Origin: Verrucomicrobiota bacterium | GTDB lineage: Bacteria > Verrucomicrobiota > Verrucomicrobiia > Limisphaerales > AV2 | Reading direction: 5' to 3' | DNA length: 14,555 nt | NCBI GenBank assembly: GCA_003218935.1 | Contig: QHPA01000167.1 | Location: forward strand, 1-14,555 | Shown here: in pieces, positions 7,599 to 13,853 of the stretch | Position numbering within the stretch: the stretch's first letter is position 1 | How the letters are laid out: each line of letters starts with the position of its first letter | Made by a program: the position numbers and the translations under genes | Notes under the pieces: model-generated | Seen by the model: only the letters and a program-made list of their open reading frames with translations | Database searches by the model: none | What the model was told of the DNA's origin: nothing

Positions 7599-8929
7599 AG
7601 CGTTGGAACCTGAAATGATCTTGCCGTGGACGGAGAAGATGCGGCGGGAAGACGAGTCCAGGTCGGCGTCCAGAAGAGCAAGCCAGCGCTACGGGGCAGC
7701 GTCCGGGTCGTCAACTGACCGCCCCCCACGATCTCGAAAGACAGGCAATCTCTTACCCAGTCATAAACGTCGATGTTCGTAATGCTGCCCACCCACAGGC
7801 TCAAATAGTAGGTGTCCGGGTACAATCGAACGTCTGGTAGTCGAACCGAGATGGTTTCGGCTCCACAGAAATCCTTGATGGCAAAATCTGAGTCCATATC
7901 AGCCATGTTGCACAGGCTGATACCGTCGGATGTCCGCAGTTGGATGGCCAATCTCACCTGCCTTTCGTGGAAACCTGCACCCGCCTGGAATCGAAATGCC
8001 ACGATGACATCCTCCCCTATGGAAAAATCGCGGCGTGCCTCTCCCTCCGAACCCCGCATTTCTCCCCATTCAAAACGCACCGTGCCGCTTCCCGTTCGCG
8101 TGGGAAAATCCCTCAAATCCACGGTCGCAGCGTCGCTTTGGCCCGAGGCCAGATACCGATTGACCACATTGGCGGCGGGGCCGGAATCGACCACCCGACC
8201 GTTTTGCAAATGAATCGCGTTCCGGCAAAGCTGGGTGACTGCAGCCATGTTATGACTCACAAACAGCACGGTTCGCCCCTCTTTTGCCACATCACCCATT
8301 TTGCCAAGACACTTCTTCTGAAACGCGGCATCCCCCACGGCCAGCACCTCGTCGATCACCAGAATCTCCGGCTCCAGGTGCGCAGCCACGGCAAACGCCA
8401 GCCGCATGTACATGCCGCTCGAATAGTGTTTTACCGGCGTGTCGAGGAACTTCTCGATCTCCGCGAAGGCAACGATCTCATCAAATTTCTTTCGGATCTC
8501 TGCTTGGGTCATGCCCAGTATCGCCCCATTCAGGAAGATGTTCTCCCGTCCCGTCAGTTCCGGGTGGAAACCGGTGCCAACTTCCAACAGGCTGGCGACT
8601 CGCCCTTTGAGACCTACGCATCCCGTGGTCGGTTCGGTAATCCGGCTGAGAATCTTCAACAACGTCGATTTGCCCGCGCCGTTCCGTCCGATGATGCCAA
8701 TCACTTCGCCCTTCTTCACCTCAAGAAATACCTCGCGCAACGCCCAGAACTCCTCCTTGTCCGTCCAGCGCGAGCGATCCTTCGAAAACAGCCACGCCGA
8801 AAAAAAGTTCCTTACCCCATCTGCGATCACGTCGCGCAACGCAGTATATTGCGACCGTCCGCCGCGTCGGTGAGTGAGGAAATACCTCTTTCCCAGGTTC
8901 TCGGCAAGAATGACAACCTCGGTGCTCAT
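7595..8929 (-). CDS. wzt: Wzt-type ABC transporter ATPase for polysaccharide export
   Basis: A 444-residue ATPase. The nucleotide-binding domain occupies about 1-250: Walker A GRNGAGKST (81-89), signature YSSGMYMRLAF (169-179), Walker B ILVIDE (189-194) and the switch His226 in VLFVSHN. A linker follows, then a C-terminal domain from about 290 with alternating beta-strand pattern (SIGEDVIVAFRF, VRLAIQLRTSDG, YPDTYYLSLWVG), as in Wzt proteins that bind the non-reducing end of O-polysaccharide. It powers export of lipid-linked chains through the permease encoded upstream. ATG 8929 is preferred because MSTEVVILAENLGKRY is how these ATPases start; an in-frame GTG at 8965 would add 12 residues. 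The stop overlaps the methyltransferase start. Confidence 0.92.
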   Translation of the reverse strand: MSTEVVILAENLGKRYFLTHRRGGRSQYTALRDVIADGVRNFFSAWLFSKDRSRWTDKEEFWALREVFLEVKKGEVIGIIGRNGAGKSTLLKILSRITEPTTGCVGLKGRVASLLEVGTGFHPELTGRENIFLNGAILGMTQAEIRKKFDEIVAFAEIEKFLDTPVKHYSSGMYMRLAFAVAAHLEPEILVIDEVLAVGDAAFQKKCLGKMGDVAKEGRTVLFVSHNMAAVTQLCRNAIHLQNGRVVDSGPAANVVNRYLASGQSDAATVDLRDFPTRTGSGTVRFEWGEMRGSEGEARRDFSIGEDVIVAFRFQAGAGFHERQVRLAIQLRTSDGISLCNMADMDSDFAIKDFCGAETISVRLPDVRLYPDTYYLSLWVGSITNIDVYDWVRDCLSFEIVGGGQLTTRTLPRSAGLLFWTPTWTRLPAASSPSTARSFQVPTL

Positions 8930-8977
8930 GACCCGCAACCCACTGGTGTCTGGTGCGTCACGCACTATTGCTCAGTC

Positions 8978-9814
8978 TCAAATTACGTCGGCAAATGCTC
9001 TTTCCGTGCTTCGAAAATACCAAACCCCGGTTACGGCCAGCAGAACGATCATCACCATCGAGATGCAGAAACCGGGCAGGAAAATCGCCGCTGGCGGGCC
9101 GAGGATCGCCCAGCGGAACCCGTCGATCACTCCCGCCATCGGATTCAAATAGTATATCAGCCTCCACGAATCGGGCACAACGCTGCTACTAAAACCGACC
9201 GGAGAAAAGTAAAGACCGAATTGGACCAGGAACGGCACGACGTATCTGAAATCGCGGTACTTCACATTGAGCGCCGCCAGCCACATGCCGGGGCCGATCG
9301 CAGCCACAAAGGTTATGGTGATGAAAAGCGGCAGAGTGACGGTCCGCCAGTCAGGCACGAGCTGGTACCACATCATCAGCACCGCCAGAAAGCCGCTCGC
9401 GATCAGAAAGTCCACCAGACTGGTGATCACCGCGCTGGCGGGCACAACCAGGCGCGGAAAGTACACCTTTGAAATCAGGTTGGAATTGGCGATCAGGCTG
9501 TTGCTGCTTTCAGACAATGAGCTTGAAAAAAACTGCCAGGGCAACAGTCCGCAAAAGACCAGAATCGGATAAGGGAAGTCGCCAGACGGAAGCCTGGCCA
9601 GTTTCCCGAACACCACCGTAAGGACCAACATGGCAAGCACCGGTCGAATCAGCGCCCACGCAATCCCAATGACCGTCTGCTTGTAGCGGACCAGAATATC
9701 GCGCCATGCCAGGAAATAGAAAAGCTCGCGGTAACGCCACAAGTCCATCCAGTAGTGGCGTTCCGTCCGGCCAGCCTCGATTACCAAATCGAACTCAGAG
9801 GATTCCAACTTCAT
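8978..9814 (-). CDS. wzm: Wzm-type ABC-2 permease for polysaccharide export
   Basis: A 278-residue inner-membrane permease, the normal length for Wzm/TagG-like ABC-2 proteins. After an amphipathic N-terminus (LFYFLAWRDILVRYKQTVIG, the family's conserved cytoplasmic entry) there are about six hydrophobic helices near residues 49-70, 83-98, 122-150, 160-183, 191-210 and 244-266. LNPMAGVIDGFRWAILG (223-239) is the typical conserved C-terminal segment. It pairs with the Wzt-like ATPase 48 bp downstream to move lipid-linked polysaccharide to the periplasm. ATG 9814 (MKLESSEFDL) is chosen; the frame stays open to 9928, but that extension has no family-like sequence. It is the first gene of the minus-strand operon. 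Confidence 0.93.
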   Translation of the reverse strand: MKLESSEFDLVIEAGRTERHYWMDLWRYRELFYFLAWRDILVRYKQTVIGIAWALIRPVLAMLVLTVVFGKLARLPSGDFPYPILVFCGLLPWQFFSSSLSESSNSLIANSNLISKVYFPRLVVPASAVITSLVDFLIASGFLAVLMMWYQLVPDWRTVTLPLFITITFVAAIGPGMWLAALNVKYRDFRYVVPFLVQFGLYFSPVGFSSSVVPDSWRLIYYLNPMAGVIDGFRWAILGPPAAIFLPGFCISMVMIVLLAVTGVWYFRSTERAFADVI

Positions 9815-10035
9815 TGATTGCCGCCGCTGCTGCCAGCGACAAGAAGTGTGGACCGAACCCCGGCTAAAGGTCAGTACAAAAATTCTTTGTCCAAGTGTTG
9901 ACGAACGGTCCGCATCAGCCGGGTTCAACGAATCGGTTTGATCAGAACGATGCTCTCAAAGGCCGGACATCCGGAATATCCATCCCATAGTTTATCTTCT
10001 TTTCGCCGATCGGCTGGTTGATTAGCATCTACCTC
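9815..10035. promoter_or_regulatory. divergent intergenic region between export operon and yajQ
   Basis: These 221 bp separate the permease gene (minus) from yajQ (plus), so both promoters should lie here. AT-rich stretches occur around 9878-9892 and 9986-9998. A TTGACG at 9898-9903 has no acceptable -10 element at 16-18 bp, and I found no convincing box pair on the minus strand. No Shine-Dalgarno precedes either start. The regulatory role is inferred from gene orientation only. Confidence 0.4.
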
Positions 10036-10521
10036 ATGCCATCTTTCGACATCGTTTCGCAGGTGAACCCGATGGAGATCGAAAACGCCGTCAATCAGGC
10101 CAGAAAGGAACTGGCCAACCGCTTTGACTTCAAGGGGAGCAACGCCGGGATTGCGCTGGAAAAAAACGAGATCAAATTGTCTGCTGAGGACCAGTTCAAG
10201 ATAAAGGCGCTTGTCGAAATCGTCATCGGCAAGCTGGCCAGGCGCAGCATCAGCCTCAAGAGCGTGGACAAGGGCGAGCCGGACCTTTCACCACTCGGCC
10301 ACGCGCGGCAGGTCATCAAAATCAAGCAGGGAATCGAGCCGGCCATCGCGAAGCAGATCACCGGGTTCATCCGCGACGGCAAGTTCAAGGTGACGACACA
10401 GATTCAGGGCGAGGAAATCCGCGTGACCGGCAAGAGCAGGGATGAGCTGCAAACGGTCATCGCCGCCGTGCGTGCCCACGACTTCCCCGTCGCCTTGAGT
10501 GTTCAGAATTTCCGGGAGTGA
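10036..10521 (+). CDS. yajQ: YajQ family nucleotide-binding protein (UPF0234)
   Basis: A 161-residue protein matching the YajQ family over its whole length. It opens with MPSFDIVSQVNPMEIENAVNQ and continues with ANRFDFKGSNAGI, GKLARRSISLKSVD, ARQVIKIKQGIEPAIAKQI and the ending VALSVQNFRE, all family landmarks. It is a small cytosolic two-domain protein. Some members bind cyclic di-GMP and act with transcription factors, and binding of other nucleotides and nucleic acid has been reported, so the role in this organism is open. ATG 10036 is used; a TTG at 10018 would add six residues not found in the family. It is transcribed away from the export operon and is probably monocistronic, because a large inverted repeat follows 9 bp after the stop. 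Confidence 0.95.
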   Translation: MPSFDIVSQVNPMEIENAVNQARKELANRFDFKGSNAGIALEKNEIKLSAEDQFKIKALVEIVIGKLARRSISLKSVDKGEPDLSPLGHARQVIKIKQGIEPAIAKQITGFIRDGKFKVTTQIQGEEIRVTGKSRDELQTVIAAVRAHDFPVALSVQNFRE

Positions 10522-10530
10522 ACCCGGTTC

Positions 10531-10603
10531 GGTGGGGCGAGCGTACTCGCGAGCCCTGATCTGCCCTCTGGATGTCAGGGCTCGCGAGGACGCTCGCCCC
10601 ACC
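10531..10603. repeat. 73-bp near-perfect inverted repeat (29-bp arms)
   Basis: The left arm 10531-10559 and right arm 10575-10603 are reverse complements over 29 bp with one mismatch (A in the left arm where the right arm predicts C), around a 15-nt loop. The arms begin with GGTGGGGCGAGCGT. The very GC-rich hairpin lies 9 bp after the yajQ stop. It has no T-tract, so it resembles a REP/MITE-like dispersed element more than an intrinsic terminator, though it could still stop or stabilise transcripts. It has no coding capacity. Confidence 0.85.
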
Positions 10604-10683
10604 AGGTTGTCGCGAACCCTCTTTTGTCGTTCAACCATGGGCACCCTCAGCCCGCCAGAGCCAACACCAAACCTCCTGAACCA

Positions 10684-10700
10684 GCCAAGCTTTGCTTGGC
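10684..10700. repeat. 7-bp stem, 3-nt loop hairpin
   Basis: GCCAAGC at 10684-10690 pairs perfectly with GCTTGGC at 10694-10700 across a TTT loop. It lies between the convergent yajQ and hpnA genes, so it could contribute to transcript ends from either side, but no U-run follows. Confidence 0.45.
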
Positions 10701-10713
10701 GCTTTCCGGATTC

Positions 10714-10808
10714 ACACGGATAAACACGGATACGAAATGAATCGGTCCCCATCCCCAGTGCGAGAAGCTCGGTTGGGCATTTGTTCGCGTTGATTAGCAT
10801 TCATTAGC
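10714..10808. repeat. period-10 short direct repeats overlapping the hpnA stop
   Basis: ACACGGATA occurs at 10714-10722 and again at 10724-10732. ATTAGC occurs at 10793-10798 and again at 10803-10808, also 10 bp apart. The second pair covers the hpnA stop codon (10804-10806). The stretch between (about 10733-10792) shows nothing recognisable. It may be a degenerate dispersed intergenic repeat; only one copy is in the window. Confidence 0.4.
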
Positions 10809-11829
10809 GGTCCAAACCTTCTGCCTCTCTTGCATACCCGTTCACTCGAAACCACTCCACCGCGTCCGCCAGCGCCTGTTTTGGCGGCGTCTGCGGCAGG
10901 CCGAGGTCGCGAATCGCTTTGGCCGGATTGAACCACATTTTGTACTTCGCCATCCGCACGCCGGCCAGCGGTGCCTTGGGCGGTTTGCCGGTCACCCCGG
11001 CCACCACCTCATTCACATGCGCGACGGCCAGCGCGGCGAAATAGGGAATGCGCATTTTTGGCGCGGGCACGCCTGAGACCTCTTCGAGCGCGGCGAACGT
11101 CTGCTGCATCGTCCAGTTCCCTTCCGCGTTGCCCAGAATGTAGCGTTGGCCGATCCGGCCTTTTTCCGCGGCGAGGATGTGGCCGATGGCGACGTCGCGC
11201 ACGTGCACCCAATTCAGGCCGGTCTCGAGGTAGGCTGGCATTTTGCGCTTCAGAAAATCGACAATGACCTGGCCGGTCGGCGTCGGTTTGACGTCGCGCG
11301 GGCCGACGGGCGCGCTCGGATTGACGATGATCACCGGCGCGCCTTTGGCCGCCAGTTCGCGCGCGACCACCTCCGCCTTCCACTTCGATAGTTTGTAGTG
11401 GTTGCTCATCTGCGATTCGGATACGGGTGTGGATTCATCCGTGGGCGTCACAACGCGGTTGACCTCTTTCGGCAAGCCAATGCAGCCGACGGTGCTTGTG
11501 TAAACGATGCGCGAGCAGCCGGCTTCCGCCGCGGCTTCGATCACGTTACGCGTGCCTTCGACGTTCGCGGCGTACATCGGCGCGTAGTCGCGCAGCCACA
11601 GGCGATAACTTGCCGCGACGTGGAAGCACCAGTCGCAGCCGCGCATCGAGGCAACGAGCTTCTTCGGGTCGCTCACCTCACCGTTGACGCGCTCGAAATC
11701 CGCGCCTCTCAATCCGCGCAAATCGCTTTCCGGACGCAGCAGCGCCTTCACCTGATGCCCGCGCGCGGCCAGTTCGTGAACGAGGTTCGCGCCGATGAAC
11801 CCGGACGCGCCGGTGACGTAGCATCGCAT
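10804..11829 (-). CDS. hpnA: hopanoid-associated NAD-dependent sugar epimerase HpnA
   Basis: A 341-residue extended SDR protein. The NAD site YVTGASGFIGANL is at 4-16, then CFHVAASYRLW (68-78), ANVEGTRNV (88-96), the catalytic Ser112 in YTSTVG, and YKLSK with Tyr145 and Lys149. The segment IVNPSAPVGPRDVKPTPTG is the hallmark of the HpnA family. In hopanoid producers HpnA genes often sit with squalene-hopene cyclase and are assigned a sugar-epimerase role; no hopanoid gene is visible here, so the substrate is uncertain. ATG 11829 is preferred: MRCYVTGASGFIG is a normal start, while a TTG at 11859 would add ten unmatched residues. It is probably monocistronic and divergent from the TPR gene. 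Confidence 0.87.
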   Translation of the reverse strand: MRCYVTGASGFIGANLVHELAARGHQVKALLRPESDLRGLRGADFERVNGEVSDPKKLVASMRGCDWCFHVAASYRLWLRDYAPMYAANVEGTRNVIEAAAEAGCSRIVYTSTVGCIGLPKEVNRVVTPTDESTPVSESQMSNHYKLSKWKAEVVARELAAKGAPVIIVNPSAPVGPRDVKPTPTGQVIVDFLKRKMPAYLETGLNWVHVRDVAIGHILAAEKGRIGQRYILGNAEGNWTMQQTFAALEEVSGVPAPKMRIPYFAALAVAHVNEVVAGVTGKPPKAPLAGVRMAKYKMWFNPAKAIRDLGLPQTPPKQALADAVEWFRVNGYAREAEGLDR

Positions 11830-11941
11830 GGCTGGGTTATTGAATGTTCGGACGCTCAATTCAAATCAATTTCCCGACCGATTAAATCATTGGAGCGAGT
11901 GGATTGCGCGGACATTTGGATGAGACGCAATTGAATGAAAC

Positions 11942-12000
11942 TGGCGGCACGGATACCGCCAAACCGGCAGCCAGGGATGGCGGCGCTACACGGCCATCCC
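11942..12000. repeat. two short hairpins in the hpnA/TPR divergent spacer
   Basis: TGGCGG (11942-11947) pairs with CCGCCA (11956-11961) over an 8-nt loop. GGGATGGC (11974-11981) pairs with GCCATCCC (11993-12000) over 11 nt. They fall between two divergent starts, so terminator function is unlikely. They may be regulatory structures or remnants of dispersed repeats. The rest of the 212-bp spacer shows no convincing promoter. Confidence 0.35.
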
Positions 12001-12041
12001 CTTGACTTGAGCGCGCCCTGTGCAATCATGCGGCCGGTTTC

Positions 12042-12452
12042 ATGCCGTCCAAACGATCGAAAAAAATGACGCGCGAACAGGAACGCAACCTGGACATCGA
12101 AATCGGGTTCCTGGAAGGCGTGGTCCGCCGCGACCCGGGTTATATCGATGCGCTGCAAATCCTCGGCGACAACTACACGCGCCGCGGCCGATTTGAAGAC
12201 GGCCTGAAGGTGGACGAGCAGTTGGTCCGACTGCGGCCGGGCGACGCGCTGGTGCATTACAACCTGGCTTGCAGTTACTCGCTCACGGAACAGTTTGAGT
12301 CCGCGGCTGTGGCTCTGAACCGCGCGCTTGACCTCGGTTACCGCGATTTCAAATGGCTGTCGAAGGACCCCGATCTGGCCAAGCTGCGCAAGCATCCCCT
12401 CTACAAGAAAATCCGTGCCCGCATCAAGGCGATGGAAATCAAAATCCTTTGA
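12042..12452 (+). CDS. small TPR-repeat protein
   Basis: A 136-residue, probably cytosolic protein with no signal peptide. Two to three tetratricopeptide repeats cover about residues 15-105. IDALQILGDNYTRRGRFEDGLKVDEQLVRLRPGD has the TPR consensus spacing (G/A-x-x-Y at helix A, A/G in helix B, P at the end), and ALVHYNLACSYSLTEQFESAAVALNRALDLGY is a second clear unit. The basic C-terminus (KHPLYKKIRARIKAME) resembles the ending of many stand-alone bacterial TPR proteins. It presumably mediates protein contacts; no partner is indicated. ATG 12042 is used, with an in-frame ATG at 12066 as alternative. A 43-bp gap separates it from the mtnA remnant downstream. Confidence 0.8.
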   Translation: MPSKRSKKMTREQERNLDIEIGFLEGVVRRDPGYIDALQILGDNYTRRGRFEDGLKVDEQLVRLRPGDALVHYNLACSYSLTEQFESAAVALNRALDLGYRDFKWLSKDPDLAKLRKHPLYKKIRARIKAMEIKIL

Positions 12453-12495
12453 ATTCTGCGGTTGCGCGACAGGGCAGGGCCGCTAGTTTGTTTTC

Positions 12496-13528
12496 ATGAA
12501 CGTCGCTGTTGGTCGACGCGCTCGGCACTATCGCACTGTTACTTTTAATTCGCGCAAGAATGCGGTTTTGCTCGTCGAGCAGCGGTTGCTGCCGCACCAA
12601 TTTGAAGTGATCGCCACGCGCGACTTTCGCGAGACCGCCCGTGCCATCCGGGAAATGATCGTACGCGGCGCCGGCGCCATCGGCGCAACGGCGGCTTACG
12701 GACTGGCCCAGGGAGCGCGCGCGTTTCGCGGCAATGATCTGCATGAGCGCGGGCGAGACCGTGCCAGAACGGCAGGCATTGGCGCTGGCGGCCGCGGAGG
12801 AGTTCGCCAACGATGACGTGAAACATTGCCAGGCGATTGGCCGCCACGGAGCGCCGCTGATCCGAGACGGAATGAGGATTCTAACCCATTGCAACGCGGG
12901 CTGGCTCGCTTTTGTGGATGTCGGCACGGCCACGGCGCCGTTCTATGCCGCGCAGGCGCAAGGGAAAAAATTTCATGTCTTCTGCGATGAGACCCGCCCG
13001 CGTTCGCAAGGGGCGACGTTGACCGCCTGGGAGCTGGCGCAACAAGGGATTTCACACGAAGTCATTGCCGACAATGCCGCCGGCCATCTGATGCAACGGG
13101 GTGAAATCGATCTGGTCATCGTCGGGAGCGACCGCACGCTCGGACGCACCGGCGAGGTGACGAACAAGATCGGCACCTACACGAAAGCGGTCCTGGCCGA
13201 ACGCCACAACATTCCGTGCTACGTGGCGATTCCACTCTCGACGATTGATTGGGAGCTTTCGTCCGGGCGCGAGATTCCGATTGAGGAACGCGATCAAAGT
13301 GAAGTGCTCGGTGCCTGGGGCGCTGTGAGAAATCCGAAGTCCGAAACCCGAAATCCGAAATCAACGAGTCGCGTCTATGTGCGCGTCGCCAATCCAGCCA
13401 GCGGGGCGCGCAATCCCGGTTTTGACGTGACGCCGCCTGACTTGATCACCGGGATTATCACGCCGGCAGGGATTTTTAAGCCGAATGAACTTTGGCGCAA
13501 TCGTCGCCGACTCGGCTCCCCGGCATGA
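12496..13528 (+). pseudogene. mtnA: methylthioribose-1-phosphate isomerase, broken by deletion and frameshift
   Basis: Two frames together make one MtnA (methionine salvage; 5-methylthioribose-1-P to methylthioribulose-1-P). The 5' frame (12496-12816) carries residues such as HYRTVTFNSRKNAVLLVEQR and VRGAGAIGATAAYGLA. The 3' frame (open from before 12734 to 13528) carries LTHCNAGWLAFVD with the catalytic Cys, CDETRPRSQGATLTAWEL, IVGSDRTLGRTGEVTNKIGTY with the catalytic Asp, PIEERD and FDVTPPDLITGIIT. From GATAAYG to THCNAG I count about 66 codons, against about 100 in Bacillus MtnA, and the conserved SRPTA-NL region is missing. The break is near 12730-12740. The size of the lost piece should be 3n+2 bases, roughly 105. 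In addition a heptamer repeat is inserted at 13329-13363. The function is very likely lost. A sequencing error would not explain the missing block. Confidence 0.8.
13329..13363 (+). repeat. heptanucleotide tandem repeat inside mtnA frame
   Basis: Five consecutive 7-mers on the pattern GAAATCC: GAAATCC, GAAGTCC, GAAACCC, GAAATCC, GAAATCA. They translate in the mtnA 3' frame as RNPKSETRNPKS, a segment absent from ordinary MtnA, between the conserved PIEERD and FDVTP regions. The frame is kept across the array. Such arrays are usually intergenic, so its position inside a gene is unusual. Confidence 0.85.
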
Positions 13529-13604
13529 CAGAACGACGGAACGAAGGACGGCAAAACTTGCCCTTGCGCGGGAGGAGAACTTAATTATGCTGCGCGCATC
13601 GAGA

Positions 13605-13679
13605 GGCGGAGTAGCCAAGTGGTAAGGCACGGCTCTGCAAAAGCTGCATTCGTCGGTTCGATTCCGACCTCCGCCTCCA
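13605..13679 (+). tRNA. tRNA-Cys (anticodon GCA)
   Basis: A complete cloverleaf. The acceptor GGCGGAG (13605-13611) pairs exactly with CTCCGCC (13669-13675), followed by discriminator T and encoded CCA (13677-13679). The D-arm is GCC/GGC around AAGTGGTAA. The anticodon stem is CGGCT/AGCTG (one G-U) with loop CTGCAAA, giving anticodon GCA, which reads UGC/UGU. The T-arm is GTCGG-TTCGATT-CCGAC. The variable loop is short. An integrase gene begins 174 bp downstream on the same strand, the common layout for elements that integrate into tRNA 3' ends and restore the gene. Confidence 0.95.
13650..13679 (+). other. candidate integration (att) site at the tRNA-Cys 3' end
   Basis: The T-arm and acceptor 3' strand, with CCA, directly precede sequence carrying repeats and an integrase gene. 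Integrases of this kind often recombine in this part of a tRNA gene. The matching copy (the other end of the element) would lie outside the window, so this is inferred from layout alone. Confidence 0.35.
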
Positions 13680-13724
13680 ATCCGAACTGCGGGTGCAGCA
13701 AGGAGTTTGGAGTCAGAGGGTCCG

Positions 13725-13748
13725 AAACGGACACCAAAACGGACACCA
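13725..13748 (+). repeat. tandem 12-bp direct repeat before the integrase
   Basis: AAACGGACACCA occurs at 13725-13736 and again at 13737-13748 with no spacer. The first copy overlaps a small hairpin, GTCCG (13720-13724) against CGGAC (13728-13732). Tandem sites between att and int are typical places for integrase arm-type or excisionase binding; that role is an inference. Confidence 0.6.
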
Positions 13749-13767
13749 ATTTTCGTACTCCGAAAGG

Positions 13768-13780
13768 AATTAGCGTAATT
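13768..13780. promoter_or_regulatory. short AT-rich inverted repeat upstream of integrase
   Basis: AATTA at 13768-13772 and TAATT at 13776-13780 form a perfect dyad around GCG. It lies about 75-90 bp before the integrase start and could be an operator or recombination-protein site. It is short enough to be chance. Confidence 0.25.
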
Positions 13781-13853
13781 GGCGTTTAACTCGCCCGCTA
13801 CTCGCTAACCCAGCGGAGTCGGCTTCATTTATCCTCGCGGTTGCGTGAAAATT

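Noticed and set aside
7940..9472. A 510-codon plus-strand open frame across the wzt and wzm genes
   Set aside because: It is antisense to two well-supported transporter genes; the translation is rich in His/Arg/Gln with no family-like motif.
9898..9926. Possible sigma-70 promoter starting at TTGACG for yajQ
   Set aside because: There is no -10-like hexamer at 16-18 bp spacing; the -35-like word alone is not enough.
10017..10028. 12-mer GTTGATTAGCAT upstream of yajQ, repeated at 10789-10800
   Set aside because: Several exact 12-mer matches are expected by chance in a window this size, and flanking bases differ.
11942..11961. TGGCGG/CCGCCA hairpin as a transcription terminator
   Set aside because: It lies upstream of both flanking starts and has no T-run on either side.
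13329..13363. Heptamer array considered as a CRISPR fragment
   Set aside because: The repeats are 7 bp, contiguous and without spacers; no cas gene is nearby.
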